Shown here in pieces: positions 8,606 to 18,853 of a DNA stretch of 33,880 bases. The notes beneath the pieces are model-generated. The model ran no database searches. It saw only the letters and a program-made list of their open reading frames with translations, and was not told where the DNA came from. The first letter of the stretch is position 1. Every line of letters starts with the position of its first letter. Position numbers and translations under genes: made by a program. This stretch comes from Alsobacter soli (lineage in GTDB: Bacteria; Pseudomonadota; Alphaproteobacteria; Rhizobiales; Beijerinckiaceae): contig CAMCXA010000024.1 of assembly GCA_945883115.1 (NCBI GenBank), positions 1-33,880 of the forward strand, given 5' to 3'.

Positions 8606-9193
8606 ATGAACCCGAAAAACACGCAGTCGCCCCTTGATAGCCTCACTGTCACCGCCCGCAAGGTCGCGGAAAAGGGCCCGCCGCCTGTTGATCAATGGCA
8701 CCCGGCCTATTGTGGCGAAATCGATATGCGGATCGCCTCCGACGGCACATGGTTTTATCTCGGCACGCCGATTGGCCGCCCCGCCCTCGTCAAGCTCTTC
8801 GCCTCGATCCTGCGTAAAGACCCCGAACGCCACGTACTCGTCACCCCCGTCGAAATGGTCGGCATTCAGGTCGATGATGCCCCCTTCCTTGCGGTTGCCA
8901 TGGATATCGTGACCGGTGAAAACGGCCAATCCCTGATCTTCCGGACAAATGTCGATGACAGCGTCACTGCCGGCCCCGACCACCCGATCCGTTTCGAGGA
9001 GGAGGCCACAGGCGGCCTCAAACCCTACATCCTCATCCGCGGCGGCTTGTGGGCCAAGGTCGCGCGCCCCGTCTTCTACGATCTGATGGAACTGGGCGAG
9101 GAACGCGAGATCAACCATCAAGCCATGTTCGGCCTCACCTCGAACGGCGCCTTCTTCCCGATGATCGAAGCAGAAAAGCTCGCAGCCCGATGA
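8606..9193 (+). CDS. DUF1285 domain protein
   Basis: A 195-residue protein matching the DUF1285 family of alphaproteobacteria (PPPVDQWHPAYCGEIDMRIASDGTWFY, GTPIGRPALVKLFASILR and the C-terminal LGEEREINHQAMFGLTSNGAFFPM blocks). Its biochemical function is unknown. The ATG at 8606 is preferred over an upstream ATG at 8519 because the intervening stretch is not family-like. It is the first gene of a tightly packed run; its stop overlaps the Nudix gene start in ATGA, and the same DUF1285-Nudix-DUF6111-cca order is common in Hyphomicrobiales. Confidence 0.85.
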   Translation: MNPKNTQSPLDSLTVTARKVAEKGPPPVDQWHPAYCGEIDMRIASDGTWFYLGTPIGRPALVKLFASILRKDPERHVLVTPVEMVGIQVDDAPFLAVAMDIVTGENGQSLIFRTNVDDSVTAGPDHPIRFEEEATGGLKPYILIRGGLWAKVARPVFYDLMELGEEREINHQAMFGLTSNGAFFPMIEAEKLAAR

Positions 9194-9861
9194 AAGCCCC
9201 CACGGCCCTCCCGCAGGAGACATTGTTTTCAATCGACGCCGTTCGCGCCCGCGCCCTGAACGCGCTGACGCTCGAACCCGCCGCCGATCTCTTTGATCCC
9301 GCAATCATCCCGAGCGTCGGGGATCACCAACTCGCAGGCTATGTGCCGACACTCGCCGATCAAGCCCACCGCCCCGCCGCCGTTCTCATTCCTGTCATCG
9401 CACGCGGCGATGAGGCGTCGATCATCCTGACACGACGCGCATCCCATCTGAAAGACCATGCCGGGCAGGTCGCATTTCCCGGCGGCAAGATCGACGCCGC
9501 CGACGCCTCCCCCCTCGCAACCGCGCTCCGCGAAGCAGACGAGGAGATCGGCCTTGCAAGCCATCACGTCACCCCCCTCGGATTTCTCGATCCCTACCTC
9601 TCCGCCACCGGCTTCCGGATCATCCCCGTCATGGCACTCGTTGCGGACACCGCACAGTTCCAACCCAATGCGGCGGAAGTCGAAGCCGTTTTCGAGGTTC
9701 CGCTCCGCTTTCTGATGGACCCGTCGAACCATCAGCAACATTCGGCGGAATGGCGCGGTGCCATCCGGAAATATTATGCAATTCCGTATGAAACACATTA
9801 TATATGGGGTGTCACCGCAGGCATTCTGCGCAATCTTTACGAGAGGCTATACGCGGCATGA
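9190..9861 (+). CDS. Nudix hydrolase, CoA pyrophosphatase type
   Basis: A 223-residue Nudix hydrolase. The Nudix box of the CoA pyrophosphatase subfamily is clear at about residues 95-122: GQVAFPGGKID, then ALREADEEIGL, where GG, RE and EE provide the metal site. The preceding strand LIPVIARGDEASIILTRRA and the HAGQVAFPGG leader are typical of NudL/YeaB proteins, which split coenzyme A to phosphopantetheine and 3',5'-ADP. The start at 9190 overlaps the DUF1285 stop by 4 bases, and its own stop overlaps the next start by 4 bases, so the genes are translationally coupled. Confidence 0.9.
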   Translation: MKAPTALPQETLFSIDAVRARALNALTLEPAADLFDPAIIPSVGDHQLAGYVPTLADQAHRPAAVLIPVIARGDEASIILTRRASHLKDHAGQVAFPGGKIDAADASPLATALREADEEIGLASHHVTPLGFLDPYLSATGFRIIPVMALVADTAQFQPNAAEVEAVFEVPLRFLMDPSNHQQHSAEWRGAIRKYYAIPYETHYIWGVTAGILRNLYERLYAA

Positions 9862-10115
9862 TCCGCATTGCATTTGAAACACTCGTGCTTTTCCTGATCC
9901 CGTTCGCGCTTTTTGCGGGATGGTTGATGCTCAGCAAGAAATCCGCCTTCGATCCCGAGCATTGGAGTAAACCGTTCCTGATCCTTGTCATGTCCGGTCT
10001 GGTCCTGATCGCCCTGTCCTTTGTGTTTTCCGGTCTTTTCGCCGAGCGCCATCTGGATACCTATGTTCCGGCGCACATGGAAAACGGCAAATTCATTCCG
10101 GGCAGCTTTCAGTGA
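9858..10115 (+). CDS. DUF6111 small membrane protein
   Basis: An 85-residue protein with two predicted transmembrane helices (about residues 6-24 and 40-60) and a short polar C-terminal tail ending in HMENGKFIPGSFQ. This matches the DUF6111 family found in the same operon position in Hyphomicrobiales; function unknown. The ATG is chosen at 9858 because it overlaps the Nudix stop in ATGA. Its own stop overlaps the GTG of cca in GTGA. Confidence 0.8.
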   Translation: MIRIAFETLVLFLIPFALFAGWLMLSKKSAFDPEHWSKPFLILVMSGLVLIALSFVFSGLFAERHLDTYVPAHMENGKFIPGSFQ

Positions 10116-11341
10116 TCACCACGCCCGCGTGCATCCCGATGACCGGCCTGCTCGCCGCCAACTCCCTGCGCCGCCTGCTCGATCTTCTGGCGCAAGACGG
10201 CGACACCGCCTATATTGTCGGCGGCGCGGTTAGAAATGCCCTTGTCGGTCGCCCCGTCCATGAAATCGACATCGCCACCTCGGCCACTCCGTCTCTTGTC
10301 ATGGCCCGGGCAGAAAGTGCGGGCTTCAAAACAATCCCGACCGGGATCGACCACGGCACCGTCACCGTCATGGTCGACCACACACCCTATGAAGTCACCA
10401 CCTTCCGCAGCGACATCGCCACAGATGGCCGCCGCGCAACCGTGCTCTTCGGGCGCGACATCCTGCCCGACGCCGAGCGGCGCGATTTCACCATCAACAG
10501 CCTTTACGCGGATCAGGATGGCGTGATCATCGATCTCGTCGGCGGCTTGGCCGATATCGCCGCCCGCCGCGTCCGTTTCATTGGCGATCCAATTGCCCGC
10601 ATCCGCGAGGATTATCTCCGCATTCTGCGCTTTTTCCGCTTCCAGTCCGACTATGCCGAAGGCGCTCCCGATGCCGCGGCCCTTGCGGCCTCAAAATCCG
10701 AGAAGAACGGCCTCGACACCCTCTCCCGCGAGCGCATCCGCGCCGAATTCCTCAAAATCCTCTGTTCCCGCCGCGCGGTCGAAACCGTAGCCCTGATGGC
10801 AGAAACAGGCATTCTGCCCCATGTCATCGATCAATCCCCCGACATCAACACGCTCCGGCACCTCGTCGCCTTCCATCCCGCATCCGACGCCATTCTCCGC
10901 TTGGCATCACTTGCCGTCCGCTCTGTCCACGAATGCGAATCGCTGCGCGACAAATTGCGCCTGTCCAATCACGAATTCGCCACCCTGAAAGCGATCGCAA
11001 CCGCGCTTCCCGCACTCCCCGACACGCCCGAAAGCACCCCGCCCCAGCAACTCCGCGCATTATCCTATCGTCACGGCCACTCCCACGCGCTCGACGCGCT
11101 GCGGATCAAACTGGCCATGCACGGCACGACCGTGCCCGACTCCGTCCACACCCTCATCGAAAGCGCCCCCGACTCCTGCCCCTTCACCGGCGCGATGCTG
11201 CTCGCAACAGGCCTCGCCCCGGGCCAGCACATCGGCAAAATCATCACCGCCGCCGAGACCGAATGGATCGCGCAGGATTTCCCGTCCGAACCCCCAACCC
11301 GCGACACCATCCTCGCAAACGCGGTCAAACAGCACGCCTGA
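10112..11341 (+). CDS. cca: CCA tRNA nucleotidyltransferase
   Basis: A 409-residue class II tRNA nucleotidyltransferase, which adds or repairs the 3' CCA of tRNAs (or related poly(A) polymerase activity). Motif A is YIVGGAVRNALVGRPVHEIDIAT, the RRD motif is ERRDFTINSLYAD, and the nucleotide-selecting helix is EDYLRILRFFRF, followed by the RNA-binding helical part. In motif A the first catalytic carboxylate is Glu rather than the usual Asp (EID for DxD). The GTG at 10112 overlaps the DUF6111 stop in GTGA; an ATG at 10139 is an alternative start. It is the last gene of its run. Confidence 0.92.
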   Translation: MITTPACIPMTGLLAANSLRRLLDLLAQDGDTAYIVGGAVRNALVGRPVHEIDIATSATPSLVMARAESAGFKTIPTGIDHGTVTVMVDHTPYEVTTFRSDIATDGRRATVLFGRDILPDAERRDFTINSLYADQDGVIIDLVGGLADIAARRVRFIGDPIARIREDYLRILRFFRFQSDYAEGAPDAAALAASKSEKNGLDTLSRERIRAEFLKILCSRRAVETVALMAETGILPHVIDQSPDINTLRHLVAFHPASDAILRLASLAVRSVHECESLRDKLRLSNHEFATLKAIATALPALPDTPESTPPQQLRALSYRHGHSHALDALRIKLAMHGTTVPDSVHTLIESAPDSCPFTGAMLLATGLAPGQHIGKIITAAETEWIAQDFPSEPPTRDTILANAVKQHA

Positions 11342-11384
11342 ATGATTAGAGTGTTCATGTCCCCGAATAAGCATCTGCCCCCGC

Positions 11385-11409
11385 CTTGCTTTCGCCGCGA
11401 AAACGCAAG
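11385..11409. other. Imperfect hairpin between cca and moxR
   Basis: CTTGC/GCAAG and TTTCG/CGAAA form a 10-bp stem with a two-base bulge and a three-base loop, 44 bases after the cca stop. No T-run follows, so it is at best a weak terminator or an mRNA-stabilising structure. Confidence 0.25.
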
Positions 11410-11483
11410 ACGGTAAACCAATTCGCGTTCGCCGCCGTATTCTCTCCGGGCGGCCCTGACCCACGACACCGGAAGGAAGACCG

Positions 11484-12482
<999 letters not shown>

Positions 12483-12493
12483 AGCATCGCCCG

Positions 12494-13426
12494 ATGGCCC
12501 AGCTCCAGCATCCGGTTCAAGATCCCGCACCGCAAACGCGAAAAATCGTTGCGGAAGCGCGGACGCTGGCCTCCCGCCTGCCGAAACTCATGCTTGACGC
12601 CCGCCACATCGCCTCCACCCTCTCCCCCGGCCTGCACGGCCGCCGTCGCGCCGGACCGGGCGAGACCTTCTGGCAATTCCGCCCCTTCACCGCAGGAGAA
12701 CCCGCCCAGAGGATCGACTGGCGCCGCTCCGCCCGCGACGATACCCGCCTGTTCATCCGCGACCGCGAATGGGAAGCCGCCCACACGCTCTCCCTCTGGA
12801 TCGACCGCTCCCCTTCCATGGCCTTCAAATCCGGCCTGTCACAAGTCACGAAAGAAGACCGCGCCCTCACCCTCGGCCTCGCACTCGCCCAGATGCTCGT
12901 TGCCGGCGGCGAGAAAGTCGGCCTCATCGGGCTCATGCCGCCCCTCGCCTCGCGTCACATCATCGAGCGCATGGCCGAAGCCCTTCTGGCCGATCGCGCC
13001 CCTTCCGCCGAAATGCCCGAAATTCTCCCCCTCCCCGCCCGGTCGGAAGGCATCCTCATCGGCGATCTCCTGCTCCCGCCCGAGACCATCGCCACCACGC
13101 TGACAACACTTGCCGCCCAAGGCGCGCTCGGCCACCTCATCCGCATTGTCGATCCGGTTGAGGAAACCTTCCCCTTTTCCGGTGAAACCGAACTCGTCGA
13201 AACCGCCGGCCAAGCCCCCTTCTTCATCGGCAATGCCGCCGATTTCCGCGCGCGCTACATCGCGCACATGGCCGGTCACGATGCCGCCTTGCGGATGCTG
13301 GCAGCGCGCCATGGCTGGACCTATCAAATCCACCACACCGACAAACCCGCCACCGACGCCCTGCGCGCGCTCATGGTGCGGCTCTCCCCCGGCCAAGGCT
13401 CCGCCGCAACCAATTTGGGAGCCTAG
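12494..13426 (+). CDS. DUF58 domain protein
   Basis: A 310-residue DUF58 protein, the standard partner of MoxR. The family core is visible: RRRAGPGETFWQFRPF, EPAQRIDWRRSARDDTRLFIRDREWE, and the vWA-like metal site WIDRSPSM (DxSxS-like). No transmembrane segment is apparent, so it probably acts at the cytoplasmic side of the MoxR complex. The biochemical role is unknown. It begins 11 bases after moxR, and the next gene begins 4 bases after it, which places it firmly in the operon. Confidence 0.9.
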   Translation: MAQLQHPVQDPAPQTRKIVAEARTLASRLPKLMLDARHIASTLSPGLHGRRRAGPGETFWQFRPFTAGEPAQRIDWRRSARDDTRLFIRDREWEAAHTLSLWIDRSPSMAFKSGLSQVTKEDRALTLGLALAQMLVAGGEKVGLIGLMPPLASRHIIERMAEALLADRAPSAEMPEILPLPARSEGILIGDLLLPPETIATTLTTLAAQGALGHLIRIVDPVEETFPFSGETELVETAGQAPFFIGNAADFRARYIAHMAGHDAALRMLAARHGWTYQIHHTDKPATDALRALMVRLSPGQGSAATNLGA

Positions 13427-13430
13427 CGCC

Positions 13431-16217
13431 ATGTGGGGATTGCCTCTCGCCTTCACGATCCCCTTGGCGCTCCTCGCTTTGGCGCTCCTGCCCGTGCTCT
13501 ATTTTCTGCTGCGCGCCTCCCCGCCGCGCCCGCACACGCTCCGCTTCCCGCCGCTCCCCCTGATCCGCGACCTCGTGCCCGAAGCCAGCGAACCGAAACG
13601 GATGCCGCCATGGCTCCTCTTTCTGCGCCTCCTCATCATGGCCTTGATCATTCTGGCGATGTCCGGCCCCGTCTGGGCACCCGAACGCGCAACATTGGAG
13701 CGCGACGGCCCCGTTCTGCTCCTCCTCGATTCCGGCTGGGCCTCCGCCCCCGACTGGACCGCCCGCCAATCCGCCGCCGAGACCATCATCAACGAAGCCC
13801 AACGGACCGGCCGCACCATCGGCATGGTCGCACTCGCCTCTGCGCCCGCACCAATCGCCCTTCTCGCTCCCGGCGACGTTCTCGAAAAAATCCGCGCGCT
13901 CAAACCCTCGGCCCTCATGCCGGCACGCGACGCCCACCTCGAGACGATTGCCGCCTTCGTCCGCGAACACGCCCCGTCCGAAGCCGTCTGGATCGCCGAT
14001 GGCCTGACAAGCACCCCCGATGATCCCTTCGCCACCCGCCTTTCCGCAACACTCGCCTCCCTAACCCTTCTCGATACGGGAACCCGCACCCAGAACGCGA
14101 TTGCAGGCATCGAGAATTCCGCGGAAGGCTTCACCATCCGCATCATCCGTCCGAAGGATAATCTCGCCACCTCCGGCCGCCTCATCGTCCGCGACACGCG
14201 CGGCACCTCCTTGGGCGAAGCACCCTATCTCTTCGCTGACCGCGAGACCGAGATTTCAGCCAAACTCGCCCTTCCCTCAGATCTGCGCAATGAAAGCACC
14301 TCGATTGAACTCGTCGGCACCCAATCAGCCGGTGCCGTGGCACTCCTCGATGACAGCAATCATCGCCGCCGTGTCGGCATTGTGTCGGGATCAACCGTCG
14401 ATGTCTCCCAGCCCCTTTTGTCGCCGACATGGTATGTATCCCGTGCGCTCGCGCCCTTCGCCGATCTGCGCGAACCCCGCCAAGGCATCACCGACGCAAT
14501 CGCCACATTGCTCGATGAAAAAGTTTCGGTGCTGGTCCTCGCCGATATCGGTGCCTTGCCCGACGATCTCACAGCACGCCTTGAAACCTTCCTCACCGGG
14601 GGCGGCGTGATCCTGCGCTTCGCCGGCGCGCGCCTCGCCGCCGACGATGACCCGCTTGTCCCCGTAAGGCTCCGACGCGGCGGCCGGACACTTGGCGGCG
14701 CACTCGCTTGGGATACCCCGAAAACCCTGGCACAATTCGAGGAAACAAGCCCGTTCTACGGCCTTGTCCCGCCAAAGGAAGTCGCCATTTCGCGCCAATT
14801 ACTGGCCGAACCCGAGGCGGATCTCCCACGGAAAACATGGGCCATGCTCGAGGACAATACCCCGATTGTCACCGCCGAGCGTCGCAGCAAAGGCTATCTC
14901 GTCCTGATGCACGTCACCGCCGACACCTCATGGTCAAGCCTGCCGATCTCGGGCCTGTTCGTCGAGATGCTGCGCCGCATCGTCTCGCTCTCCACCACCT
15001 CAGGCACCTCGCCAGAAAGCGGCGATGTCCGCACAAAGCCGCTACCACCCCTCAAAATCATGAACGGTTACGGCGTTTTGGAGCCCCCACCCCCGACCCT
15101 CAATCCGGTGCCTCCCAACACCCCGTTGGTCCCCGCACTCACGACACCCCCCGGGCTCTATGGCGACCCTGCAAAATACGTCGCCATCAATCCGCTCGGC
15201 CCGAAAGACACGCTCCATTCCCTCAACCTACAAAGCCCGGGCCTGCGTCTGCTGCCGCTATCACGCCCCCAACCGGTTGAGCTCCGCAGCTGGCTTCTGG
15301 TCATGGCAGCAATCGGATTTGCCATTGACTCGCTGGCTGTCCTCCTCCTCTCCGGCTACCGCCTTGGTCGCCGGCCGATCACACTCTGCCTGCTCGCCGC
15401 CTGTCTCGGCGCAACCTCTCTCGCCCTGCCTGATCATGCCCGTGCCGAAACAGCCACCCTCAGCCCGAAGGATACCGAAGGCGCGTTGAAAACCCGCCTC
15501 GCTTACATTGTGACAGGCGATGCCGCGATTGACGAAATCAGCCGGGCAGGCCTTCAAGGCCTCTCCGACTTCGTGCGCGAGAAGACATCATTCGAACCCG
15601 CCGATCCCGTTGGTGTCGATCTCCTGCGCGATGAACTGGCCGTCTATCCCCTGCTCTACTGGCCGATCATCGCAACCCGCCCCCCGCCCGATGACGCGGC
15701 CATGCGCCGCCTCGGCAATTTCATGCAAGGCGGCGGCATCGTGATTTTCGACACAAGGGACGCTGCCAACTCGAAGACCGGTCTCGACACCACACCCGAG
15801 ACGCGCGCATTGCGGATGATCCTCGCCGGCATGTCCGTCCCCGATCTCGAACCCCTCCCGCCCGATCACGTTCTGACAAAGGCCTTCTATCTGATCGACC
15901 GGATTCCCGGGCGCTATGCCACCGGCACAACATGGATCGAAGCGACAGCCCCCGTCACGTCCGGCACACAGGAACCGGCGCAACCCGTCCGCGCCGGAGA
16001 CAGCGTCTCGCCCGTCCTGATCACAGGCAATGACCTTGCCGCCGCATGGGCAACCGACCGGCGTGGCGAACCGCTATTTCCCCTCGACCAATCCATGCCG
16101 CGTCAGCGCGACATGGCCTTCCGCGCCGGCGTCAACATCGTCATGTACGCCCTCACCGGAAACTACAAAGCCGATCAGGTTCACGTTCCCGCTCTGCTCG
16201 AACGGTTGGGGAACTAG
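13431..16217 (+). CDS. BatA-like/DUF4159 fusion membrane protein
   Basis: A 928-residue protein. The N-terminus (about 1-90) is the BatA/aerotolerance-type membrane region with two helices (WGLPLAFTIPLALLALALL; WLLFLRLLIMALIILAMSG) flanking LRFPPLPLIRDL. A degenerate vWA-like domain follows (LLLLDSGWASAPDW). A middle part includes a GATase-like stretch (SVLVLADIGALPDDL, FLTGGGVILRFAG). Two more helices lie at about 619-642 and 648-668. The DUF4159 domain occupies about 685-925 (TRLAYIVTGDAAIDEISRAG, FMQGGGIVIFDTRD, GNYKADQVHVPALLERLG). The ATG at 13431 has GGGAG 9 bases upstream. Function in envelope maintenance or stress tolerance is inferred from the operon. Confidence 0.88.
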   Translation: MWGLPLAFTIPLALLALALLPVLYFLLRASPPRPHTLRFPPLPLIRDLVPEASEPKRMPPWLLFLRLLIMALIILAMSGPVWAPERATLERDGPVLLLLDSGWASAPDWTARQSAAETIINEAQRTGRTIGMVALASAPAPIALLAPGDVLEKIRALKPSALMPARDAHLETIAAFVREHAPSEAVWIADGLTSTPDDPFATRLSATLASLTLLDTGTRTQNAIAGIENSAEGFTIRIIRPKDNLATSGRLIVRDTRGTSLGEAPYLFADRETEISAKLALPSDLRNESTSIELVGTQSAGAVALLDDSNHRRRVGIVSGSTVDVSQPLLSPTWYVSRALAPFADLREPRQGITDAIATLLDEKVSVLVLADIGALPDDLTARLETFLTGGGVILRFAGARLAADDDPLVPVRLRRGGRTLGGALAWDTPKTLAQFEETSPFYGLVPPKEVAISRQLLAEPEADLPRKTWAMLEDNTPIVTAERRSKGYLVLMHVTADTSWSSLPISGLFVEMLRRIVSLSTTSGTSPESGDVRTKPLPPLKIMNGYGVLEPPPPTLNPVPPNTPLVPALTTPPGLYGDPAKYVAINPLGPKDTLHSLNLQSPGLRLLPLSRPQPVELRSWLLVMAAIGFAIDSLAVLLLSGYRLGRRPITLCLLAACLGATSLALPDHARAETATLSPKDTEGALKTRLAYIVTGDAAIDEISRAGLQGLSDFVREKTSFEPADPVGVDLLRDELAVYPLLYWPIIATRPPPDDAAMRRLGNFMQGGGIVIFDTRDAANSKTGLDTTPETRALRMILAGMSVPDLEPLPPDHVLTKAFYLIDRIPGRYATGTTWIEATAPVTSGTQEPAQPVRAGDSVSPVLITGNDLAAAWATDRRGEPLFPLDQSMPRQRDMAFRAGVNIVMYALTGNYKADQVHVPALLERLGN

Positions 16218-16220
16218 ACC

Positions 16221-18308
16221 ATGACACTCGAATGGGCACCCCTGATCCCGCTACCACTACTGGCGCTCCTCGCGCTCGTTCTCATCGCAACCGGCCTCGC
16301 AACACTGCTTGGCCGCAAGGGAAGCGTCCTGCTCCGCCTTCTCGCCGGCACACTCTTGATCCTCGCCCTCGCCAACCCCTCCATCGTCCGCGAGGAGCGC
16401 GAAAAGCTCAAAGACGTCGCCGTTCTCCTCATCGACAGAAGCGGCTCGCAATCCCTCTCGGTGCGCGAGACCCAGACAAATCTCGCTCTGGCCGAAGTCA
16501 AAAAAAATCTTGCTACCCTGCCAAATCTCGACGTCCGTATTGTCGAGACAACCCCTGCGGGCGAGAACGGAACCCGCTTGTTCGCAGCGCTCGAAAGCGC
16601 CCTGTCCGATGTCCCGCCAGAGCGGATTGCCGGAGCGATCCTCGTTACCGATGGAATCATCCACGATATCCCCAACACCTTGAATGCGCTCGGTTTCCGC
16701 GCCCCGCTCCATACCTTGATCACGGGCCTTCCCGTCGAGCGCGACCGGCGCATCGAACTCCTCGATGCCCCCCGCTTCGGCATTGTCGGGAAGCAACAAA
16801 CCGTCCGCCTGCGCGTCACCGACAACACCGGCAACGAACCCGTTTTGGTGAAATTGCGGCGCGATGGCAAACCCGCGGGTGAAGGCCGCGTTCAACCCGG
16901 CCAGACGCTCTCGCTCCCGGTCCAGATCACCCATAGCGGCGCCAATGTCATCGAACTCGAAGCGGAAGAAGCCCCCGGCGAGCTGACCGACATCAACAAC
17001 AAGGCAACCATCATCATTGACGGCGTTCGTGACAAGATGCGCGTCCTCCTCGTTTCCGGCGAACCCAATCCGGGCGAACGGACATGGCGCAACACGCTGA
17101 AATCGGATGCCAGTGTCGAACTGATCCACTTCACCATTCTACGCCCGCCCGAGAAACAGGATGGCACGCCCGTCAGCGAACTCTCGCTGATTGCCTTCCC
17201 GACCCGTGAACTCTTCGAAACCAAGATCGACGACTTCGACCTGATCATTTTTGACCGCTATACACAGCAATCCATCTTGCCCTTGGCCTATCTGCAAAAC
17301 ATCGTCCGCTACGTTCGAAACGGCGGTGCCCTCTTCGTCTCCGCCGGCCCTGAATTCGCCGGCCCCGACGGTCTGGCAGGAACGCCGCTGCAGGCAATCC
17401 TTCCCGCAACACCCGATGGGCAAATGGCTGAAAAGCCATTCCGCCCTCAAATCACCGAAATCGGTGCCAAACACCCCGTCACCCAAACTCTGCCCGGATC
17501 CGGCTCCCCGCCGGAATGGGGCGAATGGACCCGCCAGATACTCTCACAGTCAACGCAGGGTTCCGTGGTCATGTCCGGCGACAACGCCCAACCGCTTCTC
17601 GTCCTCAATCGTGAGGGCAAAGGCCGCGTCGCCCTGCTCTTGTCCGATCACGCATGGCTATGGGCGCGCAACTTCCGCGGCGGCGGCCCCTATCTCGATC
17701 TCCTGCGGAATACCGTTCACTGGCTCATGAAAGAGCCACAACTCGAAGAAGAGGCCCTGCGCGCCAGCGCCAAACCCGGCACCCTCGTCATTGAGCGTCG
17801 CACAATGGCCGACAATGTCGGCGCATTGTCCCTCACTTCCCCCTCGGGTGCCAAACAATCCGTCACGCTGGAACAGGTCGGCCCCGGACTCTGGCGTCGT
17901 GAAATCCCGATCAGCGAACTCGGTCTCTACCGCGTGGATGATGGAGCCCTCACAGGCTTTGCAAGCGTCGGCCCCGCCAACCCGCTCGAGTTTCAGGACG
18001 TCCTGTCCTCAACCAATCCGCTGTCAACCCTGTCGGCGGCAAGCGGCGGCTCCGTCCGCCGGATTGCCCCCGCCACGTCATCGGGCTCGGCCGTCACCGT
18101 CACTCTTCCGTCCATCATCCGCACAACGGGCACAGGCCCCTTGAGCGGGAGCGATTTCATCGCCCTGCGCGACACCCAATCTTCCGTCGTTCGAGGCACC
18201 GCGCTCTGGCCCCTCTTGCTCGGACTGGCAGGACTGATCCTGCTGCTTGCAGGTCTTCTCGGCCCTTGGCTTGTTGAGAGTCGGCTCGGTCGCGGACGAC
18301 GCCTCTAG
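16221..18308 (+). CDS. Membrane protein with vWA-like and GATase-like domains
   Basis: A 695-residue protein that closes the moxR operon. It has two N-terminal transmembrane helices (about 7-27 and 35-52), then a vWA-like region (VAVLLIDRSGSQSLSV, with DxSxS in DRSGS; AGAILVTDGIIHD), a beta-rich part, and a glutamine-amidotransferase-like fold (RVLLVSGEPNPGERTWR, LIIFDRYTQQSILP, GGALFVSAGPEFAG) without an evident catalytic Cys-His pair. A C-terminal helix lies at about 660-682. The same gene follows DUF4159 in many alphaproteobacteria; its activity is unknown. The start is 3 bases after the previous stop. Its stop is interlocked with that of the convergent GNAT gene (CTAG). Confidence 0.87.
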   Translation: MTLEWAPLIPLPLLALLALVLIATGLATLLGRKGSVLLRLLAGTLLILALANPSIVREEREKLKDVAVLLIDRSGSQSLSVRETQTNLALAEVKKNLATLPNLDVRIVETTPAGENGTRLFAALESALSDVPPERIAGAILVTDGIIHDIPNTLNALGFRAPLHTLITGLPVERDRRIELLDAPRFGIVGKQQTVRLRVTDNTGNEPVLVKLRRDGKPAGEGRVQPGQTLSLPVQITHSGANVIELEAEEAPGELTDINNKATIIIDGVRDKMRVLLVSGEPNPGERTWRNTLKSDASVELIHFTILRPPEKQDGTPVSELSLIAFPTRELFETKIDDFDLIIFDRYTQQSILPLAYLQNIVRYVRNGGALFVSAGPEFAGPDGLAGTPLQAILPATPDGQMAEKPFRPQITEIGAKHPVTQTLPGSGSPPEWGEWTRQILSQSTQGSVVMSGDNAQPLLVLNREGKGRVALLLSDHAWLWARNFRGGGPYLDLLRNTVHWLMKEPQLEEEALRASAKPGTLVIERRTMADNVGALSLTSPSGAKQSVTLEQVGPGLWRREIPISELGLYRVDDGALTGFASVGPANPLEFQDVLSSTNPLSTLSAASGGSVRRIAPATSSGSAVTVTLPSIIRTTGTGPLSGSDFIALRDTQSSVVRGTALWPLLLGLAGLILLLAGLLGPWLVESRLGRGRRL

Positions 18309-18820
18309 GCCGTCTCAACGTCCTTCGTGCCAAGCACCATTCCGGTTACGCCGTCAAACGCCCCGTCGACCAGTTCGAGCACGAGCAAACGGTCCGGATC
18401 AACCGGACCCGGCAACTCGATCCGCCCACGCGGCACCTTCTTGAATCCGGCCCGCCCGTAATAGGGCTCGTCACCGACGAGAATGACCAATCGGTGTCCC
18501 AGCTCCCTTGCCGCATCCGCCGCCTTCTGAATCAAACTCATCCCGATCCCGATACTGGAGAACGCCGGCTCGACCGTGAGCGGCCCGAGCAACAGCGCGG
18601 GCGTCGCTCCGATCCGGATCGGCGTCAACCGGATAGAGCCGACGATCAACGTGCCGACCAAAGCGGTAAATGACAGCGCGGCGATGGGGTCGATCCCCTC
18701 GCGCAAGCGATAGGCCGTCTTGGCAAACCGCCCGGGCCCGAACGCCCGTTCATGCAGTCGGTCAATCGTGTCGGCATCGGCAGCAGTTTCGTGGCGGATC
18801 ACGAGGGGGATATCGGTCAT
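18305..18820 (-). CDS. GNAT-family N-acetyltransferase
   Basis: A 171-residue GNAT acetyltransferase of the YhbS type, which uses acetyl-CoA to acetylate an amine on a small molecule or protein; the substrate is unknown. The fold is readable: N-terminal IRHETAADADTIDRLHERAF, the central strands ALVGTLIVGSIRLTPI, motif A LLLGPLTVEPAFSSIGIGMSLIQ (with the SIGIGMS pyrophosphate loop), and motif B VILVGDEPYYGRAGF. It is transcribed towards the moxR operon, and the two stop codons share the CTAG at 18305-18308. Confidence 0.88.
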   Translation of the reverse strand: MTDIPLVIRHETAADADTIDRLHERAFGPGRFAKTAYRLREGIDPIAALSFTALVGTLIVGSIRLTPIRIGATPALLLGPLTVEPAFSSIGIGMSLIQKAADAARELGHRLVILVGDEPYYGRAGFKKVPRGRIELPGPVDPDRLLVLELVDGAFDGVTGMVLGTKDVETA

Positions 18821-18837
18821 TGGAGGGCTCTCTGTCG

Positions 18838-18853
18838 CGTCACATTGGTGACG
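18838..18853. promoter_or_regulatory. Inverted repeat upstream of the GNAT gene
   Basis: CGTCAC-ATTG-GTGACG is a perfect 6-bp inverted repeat with a 4-base spacer, centred about 25 bases upstream of the GNAT start. Position and symmetry fit an operator for a dimeric regulator; no regulator gene lies next to it. Confidence 0.35.
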
